Of a stretch of DNA of 64,000 nt, positions 35,711-58,640 are shown one piece after another (position 1 is the stretch's first letter; each line of letters starts with the position of its first letter). The DNA comes from Elysia chlorotica (lineage: Eukaryota > Mollusca > Gastropoda > Plakobranchidae). Location: positions 207,863 to 271,862 of the forward strand of contig RQTK01000420.1 of the NCBI GenBank assembly GCA_003991915.1, written 5' to 3'. The notes beneath the pieces were generated by a model that had not been told where the DNA came from, searched no databases, and saw nothing but the letters and a program-made list of their open reading frames with translations. A program made the translations under genes and the position numbers.

Positions 35711-35879
35711 TTCTTATGACCATTACTAATTCAATCATATATTTAAAATGTTTCAATTTTTTAAGAATAAGTCACAGCACTGCATCTTAAGATTTTGTTG
35801 TATACCAACTTTCTTAAAAGATAAGCACAGTTTTCAAATAAGTTGTGGTGCAATTAATTTTTTTTTCTAGTTGGTTAAA

Positions 35880-36790
35880 TTAGGCATGACACTGTGGAGG
35901 CTCTTCACCTCTCAAAAGGAAGGCGTTGGTAAGATTAGAATGTCCCAGTCGGACTCGGTCGATTACAGCCTAGTCAGGTCTTCTAGCCTGAGACACTCCC
36001 GCCCAGTGACCAAAATGTGTTGAACACAGTGCAGTTTTAAATAAAATACACACACAAAAAAAAACAAAAACAAAAAACAATACAAAACACAAGTAATTTG
36101 AAAAAAAAAAGCACATAATGTGTAGACCCTTTAAATTTAGTAACAATCTTTTCAACAGCAGCGTTTTAATATTGCTGCAAAAATTGACTAAAACAAATAA
36201 TATGTAGGCTTAATATGATATCCTTAAAATTATATTAAATCTGATAAAATCAATTTGGAAAACGTTTTTTGAACCAGAAAAAATAATAGAGCTGTTACAA
36301 TTTAGCTACAGCAATTTCCATCAAAATATATATTTTTTTGCATTCAGAAAAAAATAGCCAAGAAAATAAAATAAAACAGCAAAACGAAACAAAGAAAACC
36401 ATCTGCTTTAGGTAAATGACAATAACCAAAAAAACAACAACAACAATAAGCAAACTCAACATTACACAAGTATAGGCACACATCACTCTGTAAACTAAGA
36501 AGTAATTCTACTAGTTTGATGCAAAAAAATAAGTCAAAAGATTTAATTATCAACTTACAAGCAATTTAAATATACACAAAAACAGCACTAAAATATTTAT
36601 CCTTGCATCAGTATGTAAACAATACATTAAAATTATAAACAAATTTAAATTATACAGTCCCTTACAACAAAATTAAAGAACACTCATGATGCTAGGGCAA
36701 CACAGGATCACATGGGTTGATATTAACAGTAGTGGGGACTTATGAAGTTCGGAAAGGTTCGAGTCGTTTGTTTTTCAACTGTTAATCAAC
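35880..36790. other. SARS2 downstream region, no gene
   Basis: AT-rich sequence. The minus-strand ORFs at 35970-36553 are Phe/Cys/Val-rich translations of A-rich sequence with no conserved motif. Confidence 0.6.
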
Positions 36791-36793
36791 CAC

Positions 36794-36799
36794 TTTATT
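36794..36799 (-). terminator. Candidate poly(A) signal for SARS2
   Basis: TTTATT on the + strand reads AATAAA on the minus strand, about 240 bp past the SARS2 stop codon. Confidence 0.45.
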
Positions 36800-37040
36800 G
36801 AAGAAACTAACTGTAACAGTAGATATTTATCGGTATTTTTCTTACGTCTGTGAAGACAGGTGAAGGGATGTTGTCATTTCATTTCATACAACATTAATTA
36901 ATAATACAGTTTTCGAACTGTTTATAGTTACTTCAAAACAAACTGTTGATTTTCAACATGAACCAATAAGTACAAAGAAAAAGATAAGTTCAGTAAAAAC
37001 CAGATGAATTCAATTATGACCCCAAGCACAACAGTTAGTT

Positions 37041-47417
<10,377 letters not shown>

Positions 47418-47813
47418 GCTTGATCTTGGATAGGTTTATTGACTTCTGCACCTAAATCTGGAGGGATTGGAATGACATTTTCAATAATATTGATTTTATA
47501 AATATGAATTAGAAAAGCAAGTAAAAAAAAAAAGGATCTCAACGGACCTAAAAATGAAAGTAATATATGTACATTTTTTTAGACATCATAATTTCACTAC
47601 ACTATTTATGTGGTCCCTTCCCGGTGGGCAATCATATGGACAGATGGGCAAAATGACTGGGTGAATACGATTACAGAATTAAAAATAAAATTGAATAAAA
47701 TACCTCTCCTTCCTGTTGTTATTTTACCTATTTAATGTATGTTATTGGCGTGTAAAATTTGATTGCTGATTGTATGTATGTTTGCATGCACTTTGTACTA
47801 AATAATCATGATA

Positions 47814-48318
47814 CAGTGGAAACCTGATATAACAGGGATGATGGGACCAAAGCAAAATCCCTGTTATATCAGATCCCTGTTACAACACATATCAAGGGAA
47901 TTAACGACGGATTGACAAGAGAGAGAGAGAGAGAGAGAGCACATAGCCAGTAGCCAGCCTGAGTCTAGGCCTAAGCCTACGACTATGTTACAGTTACCAT
48001 TGTGTCAGTCCGAGTGACGGCGTGTTAACGGTCAAGCCCACACGTGCCAACACACAGGCTTGATTGTAACATTTCATTACAATGTACTGCATCATTCTCA
48101 ATTGCGACGATGATCCACTTTTTTATATTTTTTTATCACAGTACGGGGTTGCCTGTTGACCACGAAAGCCTTGCTATAACCGATTGAGGTTTTCTATCTC
48201 CCTGTTATTGCCGATATGTTTTAACAAAGACAAAGAGGAGGAAAAAATGGGATTTAAAAAAGCCCAGTTATAACCGGATTCCAGTTACAACCGGTCCTGT
48301 TATAAATAGTTTCCACTG
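47814..48318. mobile_element. Pogo/Tigger-like MITE with TA target-site duplication
   Basis: A 505-bp element begins CAGTGGAAACCTGATATAAC and ends TAAATAGTTTCCACTG, each end flanked by TA. The outer inverted repeat is 10 bp (CAGTGGAAAC / GTTTCCACTG). An inner hairpin CTGATATAACAGGG / CCCTGTTATATCAG lies near the left end. No transposase. It sits about 400 bp upstream of the SARS2 start codon. Confidence 0.7.
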
Positions 48319-48861
48319 TAATGGGCTATTTTTTCATAATCTAATTAAAATGCGATATGTTATACTAATTACTATAGCCAAGTTTTAATAATTATAAGAA
48401 CAAGAATGTTATATAAATTTGGTTTTTATTCAATTTTTAATATGAACACTGGTACTCGGATCGAATTCACCATATTTGAAATCAAATGCTGCCCATCAGC
48501 CCATATGATTGTCCACCGGATGGGGACAGCAACGCTTTTAAAGTAGTACACGACGGCACTCCTTGACTTTGTGCTCCTTAGCCTGTGGGCGACTAAATGG
48601 GTGGTGGGCGGTATTCGATTATTAAAATTGAATAAAATATCTGCCAGCTGAACTTCTGTTTTTAAAAATAATTTTTTTTTATTGTATTGGCATGATTTGT
48701 TTGGTTGTATGTTTGTTATATGTACATTATATAACTGTTTTGTTTTGATAATAGGCCAGGCCAAAATTATTTTTCAATGACAGTTACCTTTAAAAAGACA
48801 GAAATCAATTTGATTGTATTCAATTGTTTATTTGAACACGGGTACAAATCGGGCAGGGAAG

Positions 48862-48960
48862 GAGGGTGGGTACACAAGCACATAAAATTGTCAGATGACA
48901 GTCTTGGGCCTGTCCACAATATAGTCCACATAGCACTGATGTCATGTTAAGCAACCGACT
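48862..48960 (+). mobile_element. SINE tail copy
   Basis: AAGCACATAAAATTGTCAGA, then GACAGTCTTGGGCCTG, then CTGATGTCATGTTAAGCAAC. It lies just before the fuller copy at 48986. Confidence 0.65.
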
Positions 48961-48985
48961 CAACTCTCTTGCTCTGTTTGTCTAT

Positions 48986-49256
48986 GTCTCTGAGGGGGGC
49001 GCGGTGGTGCTGGGATAGAACATTGGCTTTTGACGAAGAAGGTCTGTGGTTCCGAGCCCTGGTGATTTTGCTACCTACTGTTTGGATCGGTGTCAGTTTA
49101 ATGTGACTTTCTAAGACAGAAGTCATGGTATCCTTGCCCTGTCTCTTATGTGGCAGGACATACAATTGTCAGACGTCAGGCGTGGGGCCCGTTCACAATA
49201 AAGCCTAGATCTATATAGCTCTGATGTTGGCGTTAAACCAACTAAACTACAACTGT
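48986..49256 (+). mobile_element. Full-length tRNA-derived SINE (reference copy)
   Basis: A box-like GGTGCTGGGATAGAACATTG and B box-like TGGTTCCGAGCCC form the head. The body is TGTTTGGATCGGTGTCAGTT and CAATTGTCAGACGTCAGGCG, and the tail is GTTGGCGTTAAACCAAC. About 270 bp. A CT microsatellite follows at 49258-49284, plausibly the 3' tail. This is the most complete copy in the window. Confidence 0.8.
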
Positions 49257-49599
49257 GTGTCTCTATCTCTCTCTCTCTCTCTCTCCACGGATTGGCTGAC
49301 TCTGATGTAATCGAATTCCACCCAGCCACCTATTTGATCGCCCACACGTATCATCCTCAATCCTCCTCATTCATTCACTGGGAACCTAGTAAGACTAAAT
49401 AAAGATGTGTTAAACTCCGGCAGAGCTGCAAAATGTATATATATTCTAGATCTATATCAATTCTATGTAAATTTCTAAAAAATTATATATTCAGATACCA
49501 TAGCCTAAAGTCTGAAGTCTTAAATTTATATATTCGAAGGTTTTGTTCGGATACTAAGCATAGCTAGCTCGCGAAAAAAAAAAATCACCTCTGCCGCCG

Positions 49600-49622
49600 T
49601 CTAGGGCGCAGCCATTTTGAAA
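49600..49622 (+). promoter_or_regulatory. Candidate YY1-type site upstream of PIGF
   Basis: GGGCGCAGCCATTTTGAAAT contains GCCATTTT, close to the YY1 core (GCCATNTT), common near metazoan housekeeping promoters. It is about 450 bp upstream of the PIGF start codon and upstream of a 5' UTR intron acceptor at 50057-50058. Functional role is inferred. Confidence 0.35.
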
Positions 49623-50069
49623 TCTAAAAAGTGTCTTGACCTTCAGTTTACAAAACAACACTATTCATACTTAGCTTTAATTCCCAATCAGAGGTCCTAT
49701 TCATAATACGGTTTCGCCTGCGTTAGAAGAAAAGAATCTTATTTTTTTCAACGATATAAATATTTTTCAATGATATTTATTGGTTTGTATTGTATATAAT
49801 TTGCAAAGTGTTTTTTGTTGTGTGTAAGCGTCTTGTTTTTAGTTTTTGTTTACGGATTGATGACTTTCGGTTTCGCTATCTTTCTTTGATCTTCAGTGGG
49901 TAGGCTTACTCTAGATACGCAGTCTATGGGGAGCAAAATGGACATTGTCGTTTGGTTCTTCAGAAATTCGATTAAACTTTCATAACGCATAAAGACAAAC
50001 GTTAGAATAGCTTTTCTGTATAAAATTTCAATTGTTTTTTTTTTAAATCAAATTTTAGGAGAGTAAAAA

Positions 50070-53000
50070 ATGAAGGCCCAGGAGAAGTTCATTGTAACTA
50101 TCTCTGTAGTCTGTTTTTTATCAGCTGTTAGCATTGGTGGGCTGACAAGTATTTTAGTTTTAAATGATGGTGTTTTGAGCATTGTAAAGAATACACTGGC
50201 AGCTATGAAATTGAGTATTGGCGCCGTGTGCTCTCAATGCCTGTTTATTTGGTTGTTGAACTGGAGATGTAAGCCTCTTGACTCTTCAAACAAAAATCAA
50301 ACGAAGGTGAAGTAGAAAATCCATCTGCCTATAGTTTTAAATGAAGAAAATTATTATATCTTACCTTCCATATATGGGATGGGGAAGTAAATACTGAGTT
50401 AGATTGACCCCCCCTCCCACCAATAGAGTGGTCATTCCATTGCAGGGGTGAATTCTGGTACAATGATGATACCTACCTAATGATATAAATGCCTCTTTGC
50501 CTATTTCTATTCATCTACCTTTCCTATAGATCATATAATTCAATTAAAATTTTGTATTATTATAACATAAATTTGAACTCGCTGTCTATTGTCTGAGGTT
50601 TAAAACTCAGTTTTTCGAATGTGACGTGAAGAAATAATAATTTTACCTGTTTATGGGAATTAGATACTTTTCATTTTTGTCTCTTAACACTATAGGAAAA
50701 AAAATGTTGTTTCCATGTAATCAAATAAAAAAAAAATATACTCTAATTCAACTTGTTCTTTTTTGTTTTGTTTTAGAATTCTAGTCCTTCTTAGCCTTTG
50801 TTTTTATTAGCAAACCATTAAATTTGTTCTTCTAGGTAGCTAAAATGGAGATAATAAGTGTTCAAAATTTGAATTTTCGGTAGTGTTTCCTTGGCATGTC
50901 TACCGTGGGAACTTGCTTACAACAGGATCTTTCTTCTGGAACCAAAAGTCCCTCAGTAGTCATGTTTTACTGTTCAGGAGAAACAGTATCTAAAGTCTAA
51001 TTTCTATTGGGTTCAATTTTAACAATTTTTACAAACTTTATCTATTTTATCAATGGTACATACATATTTATTTATTTTTCAAAAGCCTTGCCTTGGAACT
51101 TGTGTAAATTTAGATTTTTTGTTTGGATCTTTTTAGGTCTCTTCACAAGCTTTTACCATTCTGAAATGTCTGGGAATTCTCTTTGTTGCTCCTTTTATTT
51201 TCCATGGAGTAGCTATATTGTTTGGAGCACCATTTTTTGAGTAAGTATTTATAACAGTGGGCTTTTTGGTATACAACAGTAATACTGTTTGAAAAGTAAT
51301 CATGGTTAATGGTGAGTTACTTCATATGACTCGGAATGACAATTTTCCATTAAGGAAGCCAAGTTCAAAATATGAAATAATAATGCTGAAGTGCAAATTG
51401 TATTGGTCCACTGCATCATTATTGTATGGCTATGTGTACTACAGTGTGAATTTAATTTATAAATTGTCAGTAGTGCATGATAGATATATACATGTGGAAG
51501 ATAATTTTAAGACCGTTTTGTGTATACCCTTTATGAAAGCTTTTTTAGAAAGAAAAAAAAAAAAAAGAAAGGGAAGATTATTAGCCATATTATTGTCTAC
51601 TTAATTACAGTGTTTATAATAGCGAACTTTCAGCACAGTATTCTTCAGTAATGTCATAATCATAGACAGAGCAACAGCAATATAGAGGGAAGTAAGTTTA
51701 AATAAACATAATTAATTATGTATACCTTGCATATGCCAACCGCATTAATACTCATCATACTGTATGGCTTTATATGGTACAGTTTCAATTGAATAACCAA
51801 GTTATCATCAATGCATGTTGTGTATGTGAAAGGTAGGATTGATTACATTCTTCTTGTCAATATTTTTCAGATCCTCAGCTCAGACTTATCATTTTGCTGT
51901 CCTGCTCACAGCTCAAGTCTTTCTGCCATTCTGTTTGTTCCTTGGGCTGGATCTGGACGCCTGGTTGAGAGTTTTTGCGTACAATAGGTGAAGTGCAGTT
52001 TAAATTGTAAAACAAGAAGGTGAAAGAAATAAGTGAAATTGGAGATTTATTCATAATTTGACCCCGAGCCTCACTCGGGGTACAATGGCGACCCTGTGTG
52101 CCTATGCCCCGAACCTCACTCGGGGTAATTTCGTCATCGATTTTTTACTATAAAATGGGAGATTACTGGTTTGGAAATAGCACTGAGTATTACTACAGTG
52201 GTTTCCCCTTGACCAGAACTGCATTTGTCTGGAAAACTTTGCGAACCTTTTTTTTTAATGAATTTTATTCATCCTTCTGATAGAGAGAAGATAGCGTCCG
52301 AGTTTTGCCACTCTGTTCAGCAAAGGTTTAGGCCTTGTTTATCAACTTCACAGGCTCTTTTGGAAGTGTTGAACGATGCTGATAGCAATGATGAAGATCT
52401 TTACGATGGTAATGAACCCGAAGATGAAGATTTAGACCTAGATCTAGATCTAGATTTCAGATATAGGTCTATATATAGTAATTTACTCCCCGGCACAGGG
52501 CGTTACAAACCCATCGGCAGTCAAGGGGTTAAATAAGTATGCAATGTTTCCTGCCTGGTTGAGAGTTTTTGCGTACAATAGGTGAAGTGCAGTTTACATT
52601 GTAAAACAAGAAGGTGAAAGAAATAAGTGAAAATGGAGATTTATTCATAATTGTTGATTTGAATCTCAATATCCCTGTCTATTGTCCTTTTCCCATTACA
52701 CCACATGCTGTTGTGCATGTTAATATGCATTATGCTTTTATGCTAGCACATCTTCTAGTTTAACTGCACACCTTCTGTTTTGAAATGATAAATATCAAAA
52801 CTTTTACCTTTAAACTTTTATAAATCCTTAAATAATCCCTAAAATAGTGTGCACACAAAGTATAAGCCTTTGAATCATGCCATGTGAAAAGGTTAACCCA
52901 ATCATGGCTAAAAATTAGTTCAATAAAAGTTAAGTGTAATAGAGATATAGAAATGCGAATATACATGTACATCAACTCAGTTTTAAAAGAATATCTGATT

Positions 53001-53706
53001 CACTAATTAAAAGCAAAGCTATACAATCTTCCTAAGATCAAAGAATGAAAATCATCTGTTGTATCTGACTTTTACTAGAGATGCATCTTTAGAATCAAAG
53101 TTGATTTTTCTTTCAGCTCTGAGTGGAATGACCCTCTTGAACTGTTGGTTTACTATACATCCACCTGTTCACTGTTAGGTGGATGGTTGGGAGCAGTACC
53201 TATTCCTCTTGACTGGGACAGACCATGGCAGGTGAATAATCAGATGGTTATATAATTAAGCAGCATATCATCATTACGTATGTAGCTGCTAGTCCAACAT
53301 TTAAAAAAAATTTTAAATCTCCTATTAGCAATCTGGTTATGCTCCATTAGAAGCATGAAGTTAAGGTGTGAAGTGAATAATTTCTTTAATTATATATGTC
53401 AAAGAATTTTTTTGTTCGTGTAGTAAATAAATATCTCACAGCAGTGGATCTTTCATTAGTTAAAACTTAGATAGTTATGTGTATGTACAAAAATATTGAC
53501 CTTCTCTAAATTTATCATGACATTTTAAATGACTTAAATTTAAAAAAAAATACATATGTGGACTTGACATTTAAATTTTAACTCTTCAGGTGTGGCCAAT
53601 CAGTTGCGTTATTGGAGCCTTGCTTGGCTACTCTGTGGGCCTTTTACTTTCCTCAATTGTCATACCAAGACAGTATAGAGCAAGACACAAGTTTAAGTTC
53701 TTTTAA
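50070..53706 (+). CDS. PIGF: Phosphatidylinositol-glycan biosynthesis class F protein, complete, 5 coding exons
   Basis: PIGF is an ER multi-pass membrane protein. It partners with PIGO and PIGG, which transfer ethanolamine phosphate to the GPI-anchor glycan. Coding exons: 50070-50306, 51137-51240, 51871-51987, 53117-53231, 53590-53706. Total 690 nt, 229 residues, against 219 in human; all phases agree. Hydrophobic stretches fill most of the protein. The family signature is clear near the C-terminus: DAWLRVFAYN (143-152), GGWLGAVPIPLDWDRPWQ (174-191) and VWPISCVIGALLGYSVGLL (192-210). It ends with a basic tail RQYRARHKFKFF. ATG 50070 is preceded by an in-frame TAA six bases upstream. An acceptor ending at 50058 shows that a non-coding first exon lies upstream. 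AATAAA at 53741 is a likely poly(A) signal. The donor end of exon 3 is duplicated downstream around a transposon. Confidence 0.95.
51959..52653 (+). repeat. 101-bp direct duplication of the PIGF exon 3 end and donor
   Basis: Copies lie at 51959-52059 and 52553-52653, differing at about 2 positions. Each contains the last ~29 bp of exon 3 (GGTTGAGAGTTTTTGCGTAC, AATAG) and its GTGAAG donor. The downstream copy has no acceptor. Between them lie the piggyBac-like element and about 20 bp of filler. Confidence 0.85.
52062..52528 (+). mobile_element. piggyBac-like internally deleted element in a PIGF intron
   Basis: The ends are imperfect inverted repeats of about 40 bp: left CCCCGAGCCTCACTCGGGG...CGACCCTGTGTGCC, right (reverse complement) CCCCTTGACTGCCGATGGG...CGCCCTGTGCC. 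The right flank is TTAA and the left TTGA, consistent with a mutated TTAA target duplication. The interior keeps a transposase N-terminus-like peptide (DREKIASEF, STSQALLEVLNDADS, then acidic repeats). The DDE domain is missing. Confidence 0.6.
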
Positions 53707-53740
53707 AGTTAAAGAAAAGCCAGTTTCCATGTACACTGTA

Positions 53741-53746
53741 AATAAA
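53741..53746 (+). terminator. Poly(A) signal of PIGF
   Basis: Canonical AATAAA 35 bp after the PIGF stop codon; the 3' UTR would be short. Confidence 0.6.
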
Positions 53747-53829
53747 ACATCCTCCAGGTCTGTATGGACGTTTTGCTCCCGATACATTTTATCAAAAGGG
53801 AAGTGTGGAATTATTGCGGTTAAAATGTT

Positions 53830-55560
53830 TTAATCCAGCTCTGATCAACAGTTGCCTGTTAACGAGTCTCAAGCCCAATTAAAAATAGTGTGATCTGCCA
53901 TCATTATGAATGAGAAGTGTATTGCATGTACTGTATTGCTTTTAAAGTTACACTATAAAGAAAAGTAATTCTGTTTTTCTTACATTTTAGCAAATATGTG
54001 AGGCAACCAGGGTGAATCCGGCACAATTCGCCAATATAAGTTTTGAGCTATATCCAACTAAACGTCTTAAAATACTATTATATTTACCTTTCTTACTCTG
54101 AACTTACGCTGAATAAATCTGGTTCTGGAAATGATAGCGTTACACCTTTTTCAACTCCTGAAAGTACATTTTTCATGCTTTTTTACTTTTAGCACATTAT
54201 AGAGAACTCCAAAAGTGAAATTTACGACTTGTGTTTGATTCACTTTGGTTGCCTCCATATATACATTTATATACTACTATATTATTACTATATGTATTCC
54301 CAAAAGCCATTGGAATATTGCAGGTACAAGTTTTAAAATTTTTATCTCTGAAAATAAAAACAAGAACAAAAATAGCTTATATATTAGCTCATTGAGCTCC
54401 TAAATGATATTTTGAAGAAAAAAAAATGGAATTCCTTGAACTTTTGAAGATATTACCAAAATGCAGCTCTATTTAAAAAAAATACTGCCATCAAATAAAT
54501 GATAAATACATGATTCTTGTAAATTACAATGATGGTACCGGTTGGCAAAAATATACCATTTTCATCAAGTGCAGTTCTTTTATTTTCAACCCTTTTTGTT
54601 TGTTAATTGATATGTTGTCAACTTAAAAAAAACTACATTTTATTGTTACTTCATATATAATTTTTGGCAGGCAAGAACAAAAACTAGTGAAAGCTTGAAA
54701 TAAAATGTTCGGATAAATACTCACCCCAATGTATTTTATCATTCTAGTGTGTGCAGCAAAAATAAGAAAAATGCAAGTTAGTGTGTGCCATACATGCTTG
54801 TCACTTTTAAATCATCACAACTCAGTATTGTCAGATTGTTACAGATTTACACACCATACTTTTTAAGTCATGTGGTATTATTTAAAACTAACTGCTTAAA
54901 TAGTACAAAAGTGTAACCATGAGCTTTAATTTTTGTTTGTTTATTTCTTGGGATTGATTTTTAAGTTGCAATGAATTTTTAAATTTTTTATTATTACATG
55001 CAGAGGTGGAACCGGTTCCAGATTTTCGTTTTTTTAAGGCTAGAAAATTATGACCTTTCAAAGCTTTGAAGCAAACGTCTGTGGAGAAAAATGAAATAGA
55101 CATCTAATGTTTCTATAGAGTAGGTCCACTACCAAGTTTGAGTCTAATCTGAAAATGTACATCTCTAAGTTAGATCTAGACCTTTCCAGGAAACCGGATA
55201 GCCTCAATCTAGGTGAACGGTTATTGGTTGGTAGTAACTTCTTTTCTTCACTATTTTGGCTCCCTCCCTTTCTCTCTCTCACTTTATGATTCTTTCCACA
55301 CCTCTCTCACTTTATGCTTCCTAACTTTTTTCTTCTCCTTCCTCTCCCTCAGCTTTCAAATGCAGATGTCTATTAAACAGGTATTTCTACCTCAAATAAA
55401 AAAAAAAATACAAGTGAAGGAAGAAAATGGTAAAAAAAATGCATGAAAGATGAGATTAAGGACCTTACGAATTACTTAGAAATACATTTTTTTATTTGCA
55501 GTCATTAAATCAACATGAAAACTTGTTGAACTATTTAAATATTTAGAACAAAAACTTAGA
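53830..55560. other. No gene recognised
   Basis: AT-rich intergenic sequence downstream of PIGF. The ORFs at 54888-55446 show no recognisable domain or splice context. Confidence 0.55.
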
Positions 55561-55609
55561 ATTAGATATTATGTCTTTTTCTGAGTACAATTTTACCAAT
55601 ATTTCACAA

Positions 55610-55936
<327 letters not shown>

Positions 55937-55939
55937 AAG

Positions 55940-57170
55940 TTAAAGTATGGAGGTGAATCCTGGAAAATATTAAAAAAAGATTAAATCAAATGAAACGACA
56001 GTTTATAAAATTTACATCATACATTATCAACAGATAAAATGAAATTGAAAGACAATTTATCAAATGCATCCAAAAGATTTTGAGAGTCTCATGGTTTGCA
56101 AAATGAGAGTATACTTCAGAAAATTCACAGCATCCAAAAACTTATGAAACTTTATCACATAACAAAACCCACACAAAGTGTCATAATTTGGCCACAATAC
56201 AAATACCATGGCGTTGAGCGGATATGTATTGTAGTGTCCTTGTGTCGAAAGAAGTGTTGGTTGGGTTTTCCACACAAGTGGCGTGTAAGGTTAGTGACCG
56301 GATATTGCAGTGGGATTGTGCGTTCTAAGAATTTTTTGGTGAGTCTTGGAGTGTCTTTTATCTAGAATGGACGTGCTGTCTAGTTTGGGATACGGGGTCT
56401 GGATTCTTTGCTGCTGCTGGAGCATTCTCGACCTATCTCTTACTAACTGATTCTACTGTTCCTACTTCCCTTGGCTCCTGAATACCACAGTGTCAGTATG
56501 GAAGGCATTGTGTAGCGGAGAAGATTGGTTGGGGTTGGTTTAACGTCCAACAGCAGCACTATATATAGAGCTGGTAGAACAGAGACTGAAGTAGGTGTTG
56601 AACTCAGGGCACCCAAGCACGACTTGAAATGAGAATCACAGAGACACACATACTTCATGGCATAGGACAGAAAGGTTTTCCAGAAGTTTGTGGCCATCTT
56701 TCTCCAAAAAAGCTTCTGCCATGGCGATGTTTTGAAAGTTTTAGCACATGTGGGAAGTGTGGGAAAGTGTGGGAAAGAAATTAGTCCACATTTCTGTGTA
56801 CAAATATTTTTTATATAAATAACAACAAACAAATCTTTAAAAATCCTAGTTTGCTGCCAACAAGCGTCAATAATTAAATAAAGATTTGACATTTTGTGGT
56901 TAGCTTCTTATTGAAAAAAACAACAAGGTAAACATGAAGAAAATAAAGTAAAACCAACTTTCTAATATCTTACACGCCAAAGACAGACTATCGGACACAG
57001 TTGATCTGACATACTGAGTATTAATGTTTGGTAAGTGTGGACCATGTGTAGATTTGATTAGAACAAAAAAAAAAAAAAACATGCAAATGATTTATAGAGC
57101 CCCATATCCAGTAAACTCAGCTCATGGCAAAAAGCTGTGAAAAATCTCAAAAAGTCAACGACAGCAATTA
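55940..57170. other. Repeat-bearing intergenic sequence, no gene
   Basis: Includes a SINE tail end in reverse orientation at 56523-56560 (GGTTGGTTTAACGTCCAACA). ORFs at 56060-56892 partly translate this SINE tail and have no conserved domain. Confidence 0.55.
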
Positions 57171-57171
57171 T

Positions 57172-57173
57172 TA

Positions 57174-57232
<59 letters not shown>
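57172..57232. repeat. (ATT)n microsatellite
   Basis: Pure ATT triplets, about 60 bp. Confidence 0.95.
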
Positions 57233-57234
<2 letters not shown>

Positions 57235-57525
57235 ATAATCCATGACAACATATCCAATCTTGCCATTACTGAACTCACAAGACGCAGACTGCTAATTTAA
57301 TTGTGTACATAACGGTAGCGATATTTTGAACAGAAAAATATAACACAAAGTTTTTTCTCAGGATTTACTTCTTCATATCATTGCTGAAAAAAGTCTTTCA
57401 ATTTTTTTTTATTCTTTTTTTCTTACTAGTGGCAAGGATTGTTTCTAAAAAAGCTAATCTGCCTTTAGCCATATTTTTTTTCTGCTGACGTTCTGGTTTA
57501 TCAAGCCTAAGATTTTGTTTTCTGT

Positions 57526-57669
57526 NNNNNNNNNNNNNNNNNNNNNNNNNNNNNNNNNNNNNNNNNNNNNNNNNNNNNNNNNNNNNNNNNNNNNNNNNNN
57601 NNNNNNNNNNNNNNNNNNNNNNNNNNNNNNNNNNNNNNNNNNNNNNNNNNNNNNNNNNNNNNNNNNNNN

Positions 57670-57730
<61 letters not shown>

Positions 57731-57765
57731 TAATGATAATAATAATAACAATAATGATAATAACT
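57526..57765. other. Sequence gap (N) running into an (AAT)n repeat
   Basis: Ns at 57526-57669 pass directly into about 60 bp of AAT repeat, then interrupted units to 57765. The microsatellite probably caused the gap. Confidence 0.95.
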
Positions 57766-58400
57766 TCAACTTTCTAAACGAGCACAGAAATGTTAAATAT
57801 GTCAACTTTTTTCTCAACATTTTTTTTTGCAGTATGGAACAATATTACTTCACAATGTCTTTATTATGCAATAATCGACGCCTCCATGCCGACGCAAAGG
57901 CCGTCAACCGTTAAAGCGTACATAACCTTGCAAAGAGGTAATAACGCAGAGTTGCTCTTCTTATCATATATTTCTTTGACTAAACTTCGATAACACACTC
58001 TACTCAACAGCTGACTTGCATCTTTCACTGCATGGCATGGGACCGAAGAGCGATAGCCCAATACGTCGCTAGATCATTAACAAAAAACAAGAACAACAAT
58101 AATAATAACAACAACATTCATGCTAAGTAGCAAAAATAAGGACTAAGACATATCAAATTGAACACAAACTGCCAACACTTTCATAACCGTGGTTATGGTT
58201 TTCAACTTTTTAAACAGACTTGAAACAGTCCAGCTGTAGGTGTCAGAATCATCACATCACAGTCACAACAGTAATGAGGTTAGAGTTAGAGTTAGCCTTG
58301 ACGGCACATCAGCACGGTAACGGTTACATTGATAACATCAAAGTGGTAGAAAGCTCCCTCCTTCATTGGTACCAGATCTCTGACCTTTCACTATGGCGAG
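57766..58400. other. No gene recognised
   Basis: A minus-strand frame at 58061-57864 (SRVCYRSLVKEIYDKK, then ALTVDGLCVGMEASI) is open for 65 codons. It has no recognisable family and no matching exon nearby. Confidence 0.5.
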
Positions 58401-58640
58401 AATTGCTCGATTGTTTGGTTGGTTTTTCAACGTCCCATAACAATAGCTATGCTCTATTGAGGAGAGGTCCCAAGTCTAATGTCTGACAATATTATGTAAC
58501 TGAGTGAATGAATTGGTTTTTCAATGTCCAACATCAGCACACAAGATTGTCAGAGGTGAGTCTTGGGACCCAACAACAGCGGCTAGGCTACATCACTTAT
58601 ATGTTGGGTCCCAAGACTAACGTCTAACAATCTTATGTGA
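58400..58640. mobile_element. Inverted cluster of SINE tails
   Basis: Three SINE 3' modules in alternating orientation: TTGGTTTTTCAACGTCCCAT and CCCAAGTCTAATGTCTGACA; TTCAATGTCCAACATCAGCA with AGATTGTCAGAGGTGAGTCT; then GGGTCCCAAGACTAACGTCT. The last two form a palindrome-like hairpin around 58570-58610. Confidence 0.6.

Noticed and set aside
56443..56892. 149-codon minus-strand ORF
   Set aside because: Part of it translates a SINE tail; it has no recognisable domain and no splice support.
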